Assembly (NCBI RefSeq): GCF_900186615.1
Contig: NZ_LT896588.1
Span: forward strand, 3,527,787 to 3,591,786
DNA length: 64,000 nucleotides
Reading direction: 5' to 3'
Origin: Parabacteroides bouchesdurhonensis
GTDB taxonomy: Bacteria > Bacteroidota > Bacteroidia > Bacteroidales > Tannerellaceae
Shown here: positions 1-8,898 of the stretch, in pieces
Numbering within the stretch: the stretch's first letter is position 1
How the letters are laid out: each line of letters opens with the position of its first letter
Position numbers and translations under genes: made by a program
Notes under the pieces: generated by a model
Seen by the model: the letters and a program-made list of their open reading frames with translations, nothing else
Told to the model about the DNA's origin: nothing
Databases searched by the model: none

Positions 1-586
1 ATAAATAAACTTTTGTTTTCTTATCTACGTATTGATAACCGCTAACAACATTACCGTCGGTCTTCAATTGCCCATTCCGGCTGTTGAATACCAAATAAGC
101 CGGACTGTTTTTCTCAAAAGTAATAGTGTACACGGCACTTTGATGAGAAGGAGCAAAATCCACATCAATATCATTATCATCTAAATAGACCTGATAACGA
201 TAAGGCAATATCTTTTCATGGTCATAACTGTAATTTATCACAGGTTGCAAACCTGATTCATCTCCCTGATACGGACTAAGGTTGAAAGCAGAACTACCTC
301 TGTGACTGGTCACAATAATAGGTAAGCCGCTTAGACGATCACCTGTAAAATCAGCCCGTTCCGGATATACACGAAGCATACTGTTTGGCAAATGTACCGT
401 CGGATATGTAGGGACCAGCAAATGGCTGATATTTCCCATATATGGATTTACATAATCAACCGGCGTCTTTTGGTTTGCCGGAATCCTTCCATCTTGCGTG
501 CAAGATGGAAGCATAAATACGGAGGCGGCAACCAAACAGACTTTACCAAGACGTGCCAGCATATTTGTCTTAATATTCTTGTTCAT
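1..586 (-). CDS. GH92 family glycosidase, lipoprotein (N-terminal part)
   Basis: The first 195 codons of a gene that runs off the left edge. The ATG at 586-584 lies 6 nt after the stop of the upstream GH92 gene, so the two form one operon. The protein starts with a basic stretch and hydrophobic segment ending in a lipobox-like MLPSC, with Cys29 as the probable lipidated residue. After a short linker comes VDYVNPYMGN, the usual beginning of the GH92 N-terminal beta-sandwich (compare VEYVNPLMGT in the neighbour). GH92 enzymes are calcium-dependent exo-alpha-mannosidases of the periplasm or outer membrane, used on host or yeast N-glycans. Catalytic residues lie beyond the window, so activity cannot be judged. 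It could also be one of the GH92-like proteins with other specificity. Confidence 0.85.
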   Translation of the reverse strand, partial: MNKNIKTNMLARLGKVCLVAASVFMLPSCTQDGRIPANQKTPVDYVNPYMGNISHLLVPTYPTVHLPNSMLRVYPERADFTGDRLSGLPIIVTSHRGSSAFNLSPYQGDESGLQPVINYSYDHEKILPYRYQVYLDDNDIDVDFAPSHQSAVYTITFEKNSPAYLVFNSRNGQLKTDGNVVSGYQYVDKKTKVYL

Positions 587-592
587 ACTGTT

Positions 593-2950
593 TTATTTTT
601 TCTTCTTTGACTTGGGAGCGGTAATAGGAGATAATTTGCTGATTCCTTCTTCGTTAACAGAAAAAGAATACGGCATATCTTCCGGATTGATTCCTCTGTT
701 ATAATTAGGTTTATCACCCATCTTATAGTCAATTACACCGCCTTTAAACAAATCATTATGATCCAGATAATTCTTCGTGTAATTCTTACCGTTGAAAGTC
801 ATAGATTCAATATAGATATTCTTTGCACTGTTATCCGGAGCATTAATTACCAAATTATTTCCATTTTCAAAATGTAAAGTAGCCTTCTTAAATAGCGGAG
901 CGCCTAACACATATTGTGTTGTTCCCGGAGCGACCGGATAGAAACCTAAAGCAGTAAATACGTACCAGGCAGAAGTCTGTCCGTTATCTTCGTCACCACA
1001 GTATCCATCAGGTCCGGGAGTATACATGCGATCCATTACCTGACGCAACCAGTACTGGGCTTTCCAAGGCTGACCTGCGTAATTATACATATAAATCATA
1101 TGTTGGATAGGTTGGTTACCGTGGGCATAGTTACCCATATTCATAACCGTCATTTCCCTAATTTCATGAATAACCTGGCCATAGTAACTATCATCAAACA
1201 ATGGCGGAACGGCAAATACGGAATCCAGCATCATCACAAAGTTCTTCTTGCCTCCCATCAGGTCTATCAAGCCTTGCGGATCATGGAATACCGACCATGA
1301 ATAGTGCCAGCTATTACCTTCCGTAAAAGCATCACCCCATTTCAATGGAGAGAACGGAGCCATAAACTCGCCGTTTTCATTCTTTCCACGCATCAGCATT
1401 GATTCCTTATCGTACAAATTCTTATAGTTCAACGCACGACGGGCATACAATTCCAATTCCTTCTTCGGACGGCCTAAATCCTTTGCTATCTTCCAGATAC
1501 ACCAATCATTATAAGCATACTCCAACGTACGTGCTGCATTTTCATTAATCTTCACATCATAAGGAACATAACCCAGTTTATTGTAATATTCGTGTCCTAA
1601 ACGACCTGTTGAAGACACTGTAGGATGTACATTCTCCGTCCCGTGAATCAAACCTTTATACAAAGTTTCCAGATCATCCACCTTAACGCCTTTCATATAA
1701 GCATCCACTAAGATTGATGCCGAATTATTTCCAACCATACAACCGCGATGTCCGGGGCTAGCCCATTCGGGGAAGAATCCGCTTTCCTTATATACATTAA
1801 TCAAACCTTCCTGCATTTCCTTATTCATAGAAGGATACATCAGGTTTAAGAATGGGAATAAACAACGGAATGTATCCCAAAAACCGGTATCGGTGAACAT
1901 GTAGCCCGGCAATACTTCGCCGTTATATGGGCTGTAATGAACCACTTTTCCGGCAGCGTCTATTTCATAAAACTTGCGTGGGAACAACAGCGAACGGTAC
2001 ATACATGAATAGAACGTACGGAATTGGTCTAATGAACCTCCTTCTACTTCAATACGTCCCAACACATCGTTCCAAGCATTCTTTCCTTTATTTACCAAAG
2101 TTTCAAAGCTATCGTTACCCAACTCCTTCATATTAACAGCAGCCTGGTCGAAGCCAATAAAAGAAGAAGCGATACGGGCGTGAACCACTTCGCCTTTCTT
2201 TGTCTTGAAACCAATTACAGAACCAACATGGTCGGAAGTCTGTTCCTTTGCACCTTCTTTCAAAGTGGCATCGGCAAACGTAGCTTCATACGTAAACGGT
2301 TTATCAAATTCAATAATGAAATAATTCTTGAAATTATCAGGAACACCACCACTGTTCTTTGTGCTGTAACCGATAATCTTGTTTTCTTCCGGGATCACTT
2401 TTATATATGAACCTTTATCCAAAGCATCCACTACAATATATGAATTGTCTGACTCCGGAAAAGTAAAACGGAACAGAGCGGCACGGTCTGTTGGAGTAAA
2501 CTCTGTTACTACATCATGTTCCGCCAGATAAACTTTATAGTAATAAGGCTTTGCTATTTCTCCTTTATGAGAAAACCAGCTTGCCCGTTTATCCTGATCA
2601 AATTCAGGCTTGCCAACTACCGGCATAATAGCAAACTGGCCATAGTCATTAATCCAGGGACTCGGCTGGTGGGTTTGTTTGAATCCGCGAATCTTGTTCG
2701 CAGTGTATACATATTGCCAACCGTCACCCATCTTTCCTGTCTGTGGCGTCCAGAAATTCATTCCCCACGGACGGGCAATGGCAGGATAGGTATTTCCTGT
2801 TGACAATTCAAAGGAAGACTGTGTACCCATTAACGGATTCACATACTCTACCGGATCAAAGGTCTCGTTTTCATTAGCTGCGGCGACAAGTTTGCTGTTC
2901 CAGGCCAATACAGTCATTAAAGCGAGAATGCAAACACATTTTTTCTTCAT
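593..2950 (-). CDS. GH92 family alpha-mannosidase, secreted
   Basis: A full-length 785-residue GH92 glycosidase. It has a signal peptide (residues 1-24, basic start, hydrophobic core, cleavage near VAA-AN), the N-terminal VEYVNPLMGTQSS motif, and an (alpha/alpha)6 catalytic domain. The domain carries the family signatures EGNSWHYSW (general acid Glu) and GDEDNGQTSAWY (catalytic-base Asp cluster), followed by ALGFYPVAPG. GH92 members are calcium-dependent, inverting exo-acting alpha-mannosidases. The protein lacks a lipobox, so it is probably periplasmic, whereas its downstream partner at 586 looks like a lipoprotein. The pair may act one after the other on mannosides. No SusC/SusD pair is visible here. 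Linkage specificity cannot be read from sequence alone. Confidence 0.95.
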   Translation of the reverse strand: MKKKCVCILALMTVLAWNSKLVAAANENETFDPVEYVNPLMGTQSSFELSTGNTYPAIARPWGMNFWTPQTGKMGDGWQYVYTANKIRGFKQTHQPSPWINDYGQFAIMPVVGKPEFDQDKRASWFSHKGEIAKPYYYKVYLAEHDVVTEFTPTDRAALFRFTFPESDNSYIVVDALDKGSYIKVIPEENKIIGYSTKNSGGVPDNFKNYFIIEFDKPFTYEATFADATLKEGAKEQTSDHVGSVIGFKTKKGEVVHARIASSFIGFDQAAVNMKELGNDSFETLVNKGKNAWNDVLGRIEVEGGSLDQFRTFYSCMYRSLLFPRKFYEIDAAGKVVHYSPYNGEVLPGYMFTDTGFWDTFRCLFPFLNLMYPSMNKEMQEGLINVYKESGFFPEWASPGHRGCMVGNNSASILVDAYMKGVKVDDLETLYKGLIHGTENVHPTVSSTGRLGHEYYNKLGYVPYDVKINENAARTLEYAYNDWCIWKIAKDLGRPKKELELYARRALNYKNLYDKESMLMRGKNENGEFMAPFSPLKWGDAFTEGNSWHYSWSVFHDPQGLIDLMGGKKNFVMMLDSVFAVPPLFDDSYYGQVIHEIREMTVMNMGNYAHGNQPIQHMIYMYNYAGQPWKAQYWLRQVMDRMYTPGPDGYCGDEDNGQTSAWYVFTALGFYPVAPGTTQYVLGAPLFKKATLHFENGNNLVINAPDNSAKNIYIESMTFNGKNYTKNYLDHNDLFKGGVIDYKMGDKPNYNRGINPEDMPYSFSVNEEGISKLSPITAPKSKKKK

Positions 2951-3167
2951 GATATATTTTATTTAATTCAACTAATTATTTCTGTTCACAAAGTAATAAA
3001 ATCTCTTTACTTTCTGAAAGTATTACGCCCTCCTTTTTTCTAAAAAATCAATAAAGAAGAGCATGTAATACATAATTAGTTTGATATTTCTCATTAAACA
3101 CAGCGATATTCAACGGAAAGCTACAGTATAACAAGAAATAAGCCTTCGTCACGAAGATAAAAACCTT

Positions 3168-5528
3168 TTATTCATTTTTCAGGCTGTCAACCGGATCGGC
3201 ATTTGCCGCCTTCCAGTTCTGGAAAGTGACTGTAGCCATTGTTACAATCGTTACAATTAAGAATGCAACGGCAAAAACCCACCAATACAGAGGAGTCTTG
3301 TAAGCAAAATTTTCAAGCCACGTCTTTACGCCATACCACGCAACCGGAGCTGCCAGCACAAAACAAATGGCTACGATACGGAAATACGTTTTATTAAACA
3401 TCGCTAATATTTCTCCCACCGTTGCGCCATGTACTTTACGAATACCTATTTCTTTCCGGCGATATTGTGTTTCAAACACAACCAATCCAAATACACCTAC
3501 CAAAGAAATAATGATTGCCAATAAGCTAAACATCGTAATCATACTTCTCAAATTCTCTTCCCGATGGTACAGATTATTAAATACCGTATCATAAAACTCT
3601 ATATCGAAAGGGAAAGAGGAATCGATGTCCGCAAGCGTTTTACGAATATGTTCCACCGCAGCATGCACATCTGTTCCGGCTTTCAGGCGTATATAAGAAA
3701 TAGGCAGAGAAACATCGTCTGTTACTACAAAACCAATATTTTCCTCACCTTGGCGAAGCGAAGTAAACTTGACATTCTCCGAAAAGCCAATAATATGTCC
3801 TACGCGGTCTCCCCAGCTGCCAAATAAATCTCCCGCATCCATATTCATATCTCTACGGGCAGCTTCATTAAATACATATGTCAAATCTTTAGATTGCGCA
3901 TCCGAACGCTGGAAGTTACGACCTCCGGTTACCTGTATTCCCATTGTAGAAAGGAAGTTATAAGAAACCGGCAATAAGAAATATTGGAACTGCTTTTGCT
4001 TATATTCGCCCCCATTCGTACTGTATCCGTCTCTAGACCCCAGCTTCTGCATAGAGAAAGCTACATCCTCAATACCCGGATATTCTTTCAGACGACTTAT
4101 ATACGTATCACGGTGTTCCTTATATAACTGTCCACCCAATTCTACGATTGCAATCTGGTCTTTATCGAAGCCCAATGAAAAGCCGCGCATATAATTATTT
4201 TGCAAACGCATAAAGCTGGCGCCAATAATCAACATAATAGAAACAACAAACTGGATACTTATCAATGCTGTACGCAATTTGCGTCCGGAAGGAGAAAGTC
4301 CGAAACTTCCCTTTAGCACCAATGCCGGAGGAAAAGAAGTTATATAGAAAGCAGGATACAGCCCTGCTATAATGCCTGTTAGCAGAGCAACCAATGCCGA
4401 TAGGAAAATAACCGGAAGATTGTCTGATATACTGAGATCAGCCTCTATAAAAGGTAATGAGGCCGTTTCATTCAGTGTCCACACGATAAAAAGGCTGATA
4501 GACCAACTCACCATACATATAACAATTGCTTCCACCAGCAAAGAACCGCGCAATATACGGTCGGAACTTCCCAAAACCTTTTGTGTATTGATACTCTTAA
4601 TACGCAATGGAGTAAGCGCCGTACTGAAATTAGTGAAATTAATAGCAGCCACAATAATAACAAGCAACGCGATCCAAAACAAAAGCATTGTAGCCTCTGT
4701 ATTTCCGCTTCGGAAAATATTCCCGTCATGGTCTTCATTCAGATAATAAATATCAGTAAGTGGAACCAGTTTAATCTTTTGGTCCGAACGATCTATCTTT
4801 GAAAAATCGAAATGCTTATTAAAATTATCCGTCACATTCTGAGCCGACAATACATTATCCAGCAGCACATAACAAACATAATTACTGGATTGGTAATTCG
4901 TTAGCGAATATTGAGCATCTATGGCAGAATAGATAACATTCCTCAACTGCGTGTTGCCCGGAAAATCACGATAAACCGCCCCTACTACAAAATCCTGACG
5001 TTCCTTAGACCAAACGTATTCTTCCGCACGAATCGCCTTTCCTACAGCCGGTTCGTTCCCGAATAATTTATGAGCCAGGCTCTGAGGAATAATCACCTTT
5101 TCGGGTTCATTCAAACAATCGGCCGTTCCTTCGATAATAGGAAAATCAAACAGGCGGGTTATATCCGGATGGCATGTTTGCATTGTCTCCCGGAAACCTC
5201 TCTTTTCACCATTCTCCATTACCGAGAAATAAACCGGCGCAAGAAAAGGGTTTATAAGTGAACCCGCCTCAATATGAGGAGAAGAATGAATAACATCTTC
5301 AATAAAGGCACGAGGTAAAATAGTGGAAAAAGCCCCTGCTTCACTCAAATCCACCCGAAAAACCCGATCTGCCGTAGGATGGCATTTATCAAAATTACGC
5401 TCAAAATTTACTTGTACAAATATGACGATAAAGGCGGCAAAAGCAACCGCTAGTCCGGCGACATTCAACACGGTTGCCATCTTAAACCGCCTTAACACAC
5501 TTAGAAAGTTACGTATGATCGTTTTCAT
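3168..5528 (-). CDS. ABC transporter permease, FtsX/MacB-like (second copy)
   Basis: 786 residues with the double MacB/FtsX architecture common in Bacteroidetes: TM1 near residues 17-39, a periplasmic MacB-type core domain to about 275, four more TMs near 281-445, a second periplasmic domain to about 665, and three C-terminal TMs near 672-777. Conserved stretches include RIKSINTQKVLGS, ALVLKGSFGLSP and YRRKEIGIRKVHGAT. Such permeases work with a MacB/LolD-type ATPase as mechanotransmission machines rather than classical importers. It is a paralogue of the permease at 5675-8008 and is the last gene of the operon that starts with the ATPase at 8701. A 22-bp tandem repeat separates the two permeases. 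The exported substrate is unknown. Confidence 0.9.
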   Translation of the reverse strand: MKTIIRNFLSVLRRFKMATVLNVAGLAVAFAAFIVIFVQVNFERNFDKCHPTADRVFRVDLSEAGAFSTILPRAFIEDVIHSSPHIEAGSLINPFLAPVYFSVMENGEKRGFRETMQTCHPDITRLFDFPIIEGTADCLNEPEKVIIPQSLAHKLFGNEPAVGKAIRAEEYVWSKERQDFVVGAVYRDFPGNTQLRNVIYSAIDAQYSLTNYQSSNYVCYVLLDNVLSAQNVTDNFNKHFDFSKIDRSDQKIKLVPLTDIYYLNEDHDGNIFRSGNTEATMLLFWIALLVIIVAAINFTNFSTALTPLRIKSINTQKVLGSSDRILRGSLLVEAIVICMVSWSISLFIVWTLNETASLPFIEADLSISDNLPVIFLSALVALLTGIIAGLYPAFYITSFPPALVLKGSFGLSPSGRKLRTALISIQFVVSIMLIIGASFMRLQNNYMRGFSLGFDKDQIAIVELGGQLYKEHRDTYISRLKEYPGIEDVAFSMQKLGSRDGYSTNGGEYKQKQFQYFLLPVSYNFLSTMGIQVTGGRNFQRSDAQSKDLTYVFNEAARRDMNMDAGDLFGSWGDRVGHIIGFSENVKFTSLRQGEENIGFVVTDDVSLPISYIRLKAGTDVHAAVEHIRKTLADIDSSFPFDIEFYDTVFNNLYHREENLRSMITMFSLLAIIISLVGVFGLVVFETQYRRKEIGIRKVHGATVGEILAMFNKTYFRIVAICFVLAAPVAWYGVKTWLENFAYKTPLYWWVFAVAFLIVTIVTMATVTFQNWKAANADPVDSLKNE

Positions 5529-5548
5529 CTATATTTATTTTTTATTTT

Positions 5549-5658
5549 GTTTCATGCTGATGGAACAAATGTTTCATGCCGACGGAACAAGTGTTTCATG
5601 CTGGTGGAACAAAAGTTTCACGCCGGTGGAACAAAAGTTTCACGCCGGTGGAACAAAA
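5549..5658. repeat. Five tandem copies of a 22-bp repeat
   Basis: Five head-to-tail 22-bp units start at 5549, 5571, 5593, 5615 and 5637. Each has the core GTTTCA(T/C)GC-N4-TGGAACAA on the plus strand. The last two units are identical and the first three differ at a few positions. The GTTTCA and TGGAAC parts are nearly complementary, so each unit could fold as a short imperfect hairpin in the transcript. The array fills almost the whole gap between the two permease genes, outside both coding regions. Confidence 0.95.
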
Positions 5659-5674
5659 TGGAACTTTTCTCTTT

Positions 5675-8008
5675 TTATTCACTCTTGATGCTGTTTACCG
5701 GATTCTCGTTAGCCGCCCGCCAATTCTGAAAGGTTACCGTAACTACAGTAATAAACGATATCAGCACAAAAGCGACAGCGTATACCCACCAATACATCGG
5801 GACTTTATATGCAAAATTCTCCAACCAACGGGATATCGAATATCCGGCAATAGGAGCTGCCAGAACAAAACATATTATCAAAATCCGGACGTATGATTTA
5901 TTAAACATCACAATAATCTGACCGGTAGTAGAACCTAATACTTTACGTACGCCTATCTCTTTTTTCCGGTATTCACTGTCGAACACTACCAAGCCAAACA
6001 CGCCTACCATAGAGATAAAAATAGCAATCAGGCTAAAGAGTGTAATAAGGGAACTCAAGTTCAATTCTTTTTCATAAAGGCTGTTCAATACTTCATTGAA
6101 AAAACGAATATTAAACGGATATTCCGGGTCCATCGATTTAAGAGTAGCCCTCACATGTTGCATCGCATCGCCTAAATCCACGCCTTTACTAACTTTAATA
6201 TACGCAAAGTTAGCCTTCGTCCCCCAATTTCGGGTTCCCCATACGAAGAAAGCCATAGGAGAAACTTCGGTACGGAAAGATGCGAACTTTACATCCGGCA
6301 TAAAGCCTATAATCTCAGCACCTTCAATCCGCTCTCCTATCGCAAGGTCATAACTTTCCTTTGCTTTCTGGTTAAAGATATAAACTCCTTCCTGGGTGTT
6401 TTTATCTTCTTCGCGGAAATTTCGTCCTTCTTTAATCTCCACGCCCATTACTTCAAGGAACTGGTAATCTACCGGCAGGCATTGGAAGTTGATTTCTTTA
6501 TCACGATACGAACGCCCCCAACCCATATACTGATCGGAACTTGACAGAAGAGGTTCGGCAAACGCAACAGCCGTAATGCCTGAATATGACTTCAACTGGT
6601 TGGCAAAAGCCTCCTGGCTGTCTTTTATCTCCTTACTTAGATTCGTTACGATAATTTCATCTTTCTCATATCCCAACGGCGTATGTTGCATATAATAATT
6701 TTGCAAATACATAAACAAAGAGCCTATGACTAAGGAAAACGAAGCGATAAACTGAATGCTTATAAGGACATTTCGCAACTGCCTCCCTGTCGGCGATAAA
6801 CCAAAACTACCCTTTAATACTAAGGCAGGAGGAAACGACGTCATATAATAAGAAGGATATAATCCGGCCAGCAAACCGGTAAGCAGAGCCAATACCGCTG
6901 TAATAGAGATCAACACCGGATGCACGGATATAGACAAATCGGCATCCACCAAAGAAGCCAAAAAAGAATATTGTAATGAATAAAGAAGGCCTAAAGAGCA
7001 GACAAAAGAAAGCAAGCTGATGATAACCGCTTCGGCAATCAACGACAAACGGATCATTTTTTCTTCGCTGCCCAGTACTTTTTGCGTATTAATACTTTTA
7101 ATACGCATAGGAGTAAGAGCCGTACTAAAGTTTGTAAAGTTAATGCCGGCAATAATAACTATAACAATTGCGATGGCAAACAAAACAAGCAATGCCTGCT
7201 TGCTGGCCTTCGGAGTATGATCGTATGTAGTATCGGTAACAAAGTGCAAATCTTTGATCGGAGTTAAACGAAGTTCACGGCCTTCCAGAGACGCACCTTC
7301 TCCTGTAGCTGTAAAATTCTTCTTGAAATTAGCAAACAAACCTTCTCTGCTTTCGGGTTTATCCAGACGAACATAACACGTATAATTCCAATTCTCCCAC
7401 GCATGCAGGTTCTCATCTCCCATTTGCAGGTAAATAGGGTTGTTTAATGATGTGTTTTTAGGAAAATCTTTATAGACGCCGCCTACGGTCAATGTCTGGA
7501 AATCGGTCTTTAATAGTTTATTTAAGGCAGATTCGTTACCAAACAATTTCCGGGCAATGCTTTCAGGAATCAATATTTTATCCGGTGCTTGCAAAACATC
7601 ATCGCTTCCCTCTACCATGTCAAAATGGAAGACTTGGGTAATGGACGGATATGTCATTACAATGGGTTCTTTATAAGACTTTACGCCATTGGCATCATTA
7701 ACGGTGAAGAAAATCTCACCCATCCACGGATTACATAAGGCTAATGCTTTGATGTGTGGAGATGATTGGGCAAAAGCATCACTAAGGGGACGGCAAATAA
7801 CAACACCTGCTCCTCCTTCATAAGCATTCTCCACGCGAAATATGCAATCACCCTGAGGATGGCTGGTATCGAAGCTTTGGTCATAGTACCATTGCATCAT
7901 AATCACCATAAAGGCGGTAAAAGCGACAGAAAGTCCCAGCATATTTAATAAAGCAGCGAACTTGAAGCGCCTTAATACCCCAAGGAGATTTCGTAGAATT
8001 GTTTTCAT
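5675..8008 (-). CDS. ABC transporter permease, FtsX/MacB-like (first copy)
   Basis: 777 residues with the same layout as the permease at 3168: one N-terminal TM (about 17-39), a MacB-type periplasmic domain, a block of TMs near 270-440, a second periplasmic domain, and three TMs at the C-terminus. Shared blocks include RIKSINTQKVLGS, ALVLKGSFGLSPTGR and YRKKEIGVRKVLGST, showing that the two genes arose by duplication. It begins 12 nt after the stop of the ATPase gene, so the two are co-transcribed. The likely role is an inner-membrane subunit of a MacB/LolCDE-type mechanotransmission transporter. Whether the two permeases form a heterodimer or two separate complexes with one ATPase cannot be seen from sequence. 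Confidence 0.9.
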   Translation of the reverse strand: MKTILRNLLGVLRRFKFAALLNMLGLSVAFTAFMVIMMQWYYDQSFDTSHPQGDCIFRVENAYEGGAGVVICRPLSDAFAQSSPHIKALALCNPWMGEIFFTVNDANGVKSYKEPIVMTYPSITQVFHFDMVEGSDDVLQAPDKILIPESIARKLFGNESALNKLLKTDFQTLTVGGVYKDFPKNTSLNNPIYLQMGDENLHAWENWNYTCYVRLDKPESREGLFANFKKNFTATGEGASLEGRELRLTPIKDLHFVTDTTYDHTPKASKQALLVLFAIAIVIVIIAGINFTNFSTALTPMRIKSINTQKVLGSEEKMIRLSLIAEAVIISLLSFVCSLGLLYSLQYSFLASLVDADLSISVHPVLISITAVLALLTGLLAGLYPSYYMTSFPPALVLKGSFGLSPTGRQLRNVLISIQFIASFSLVIGSLFMYLQNYYMQHTPLGYEKDEIIVTNLSKEIKDSQEAFANQLKSYSGITAVAFAEPLLSSSDQYMGWGRSYRDKEINFQCLPVDYQFLEVMGVEIKEGRNFREEDKNTQEGVYIFNQKAKESYDLAIGERIEGAEIIGFMPDVKFASFRTEVSPMAFFVWGTRNWGTKANFAYIKVSKGVDLGDAMQHVRATLKSMDPEYPFNIRFFNEVLNSLYEKELNLSSLITLFSLIAIFISMVGVFGLVVFDSEYRKKEIGVRKVLGSTTGQIIVMFNKSYVRILIICFVLAAPIAGYSISRWLENFAYKVPMYWWVYAVAFVLISFITVVTVTFQNWRAANENPVNSIKSE

Positions 8009-8020
8009 ACGGGTTTTGTT

Positions 8021-8701
8021 TTAAATAAACTCACTGACAGACGAAACGATACTACCGTCGAACAAGTTAATAACACGATGTGCAAAACTGGCGTCATGCT
8101 TGGAGTGGGTTACCATTACAATGGTTGTGCCTTCCTTATTCAATTCCGTCAATAATTGCATAACTTCTGCTCCGTTCTTTGAATCCAAATTACCTGTAGG
8201 CTCATCGGCTAGGATTATCTTCGGGTTAGATACAACGGCACGGGCTATGGCCACACGCTGCTGCTGACCGCCGGACAACTGCTGAGGAAAGTGAGCCGCA
8301 CGGTGACTGATGTTCATTCGTTTCAGGATGTCCGTTACCATTTGCTTACGTTCGGCAGCTTTTATCTTTAGGTAAGTCAACGGCAGTTCTACGTTCTCGA
8401 ACACATTCAGTTCGTCAATCAAGTTAAAACTCTGGAAAACGAAGCCGATATTCCCTTTACGTACCTGAGTACGTTCTTTCTCTTTTAAATGGCCTACTTC
8501 CAGTTCTCCCAAGTAGTAATTACCCTCAGAAGGATTATCCAACAAACCAAGGATATTCAATAATGTTGACTTACCGCAACCGGAAGGTCCCATGATTGCA
8601 ACAAACTCGCCGTCCTTTACTTCCAATGATACTTTATTCAATGCAATTGTTTCTACTTCCTCTGTGCGGAAAAACTTACTCAATCCTTCAATCTTGATCA
8701 T
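8021..8701 (-). CDS. ABC transporter ATPase, MacB/LolD-like
   Basis: A 226-residue ATPase that powers the two downstream permeases. Visible motifs are Walker A GPSGCGKST (about residues 39-47), the Q-loop in GFVFQSFNL, the signature LSGGQQQRVAIARA, Walker B IILADEPTG and the switch His in VMVTHSKHD. The length and the LNKVSLEVKDGEF opening fit the LolD/MacB subfamily, which works on lipoproteins, peptides or signals at the cell envelope. It is the first gene of a three-gene operon read leftwards. Upstream lies a candidate sigma-54 promoter and paired palindromes, suggesting control by an NtrC-type activator that is not encoded nearby. Confidence 0.95.
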   Translation of the reverse strand: MIKIEGLSKFFRTEEVETIALNKVSLEVKDGEFVAIMGPSGCGKSTLLNILGLLDNPSEGNYYLGELEVGHLKEKERTQVRKGNIGFVFQSFNLIDELNVFENVELPLTYLKIKAAERKQMVTDILKRMNISHRAAHFPQQLSGGQQQRVAIARAVVSNPKIILADEPTGNLDSKNGAEVMQLLTELNKEGTTIVMVTHSKHDASFAHRVINLFDGSIVSSVSEFI

Positions 8702-8748
8702 AATCGTATTTGTTTATTTATATTTACATTTATAATTACAAATGAATA

Positions 8749-8765
8749 TTCAAATAGTATGCCAA
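8749..8765 (-). promoter_or_regulatory. Candidate sigma-54 (-24/-12) promoter of the ABC operon
   Basis: On the minus strand the sequence TTGGCATACTATTTGAA matches the sigma-54 form TGGCAYR-N4-TTGMW, with the GG and the -12 G exactly ten bases apart. Only the -12 GC is degenerate (GA here). Transcription would begin about 48 nt from the -24 element, roughly 37 nt before the ATPase start codon. Paired palindromes lie 55-110 bp upstream, at the distance typical of enhancer-binding-protein sites. This is inferred from pattern only. Confidence 0.55.
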
Positions 8766-8810
8766 AAACAACAACTTATTATTTATCAAAGCATTAAATC
8801 ATATATTAAC

Positions 8811-8866
8811 AAACAAGAGTGTCCAATAATTAGACACTGTTGTCTAATTATTGGACACTCTTGTTT
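8811..8866. promoter_or_regulatory. 26-bp perfect inverted repeat holding two palindromic operator-like sites
   Basis: The arms 8811-8836 and 8841-8866 are exact reverse complements around a 4-nt loop. Inside each arm is a 17-bp near-palindrome of form TGTCYAATWATTRGACA (8820-8836 and 8841-8857) whose centres are 21 bp apart, two helical turns. This is the arrangement expected for two dimers of an activator on one DNA face upstream of the sigma-54-like promoter. The same sequence lies just after the rho stop and would fold into a very strong hairpin, so a second role as the rho terminator is possible. No good U-run follows it. Confidence 0.6.
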
Positions 8867-8898
8867 ACTTTCCCTACATTTCGGGAACAGATCCTTAC

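Noticed and set aside
5549..5658. CRISPR array
   Set aside because: The 22-bp units are directly adjacent with no unique spacers and no cas genes.
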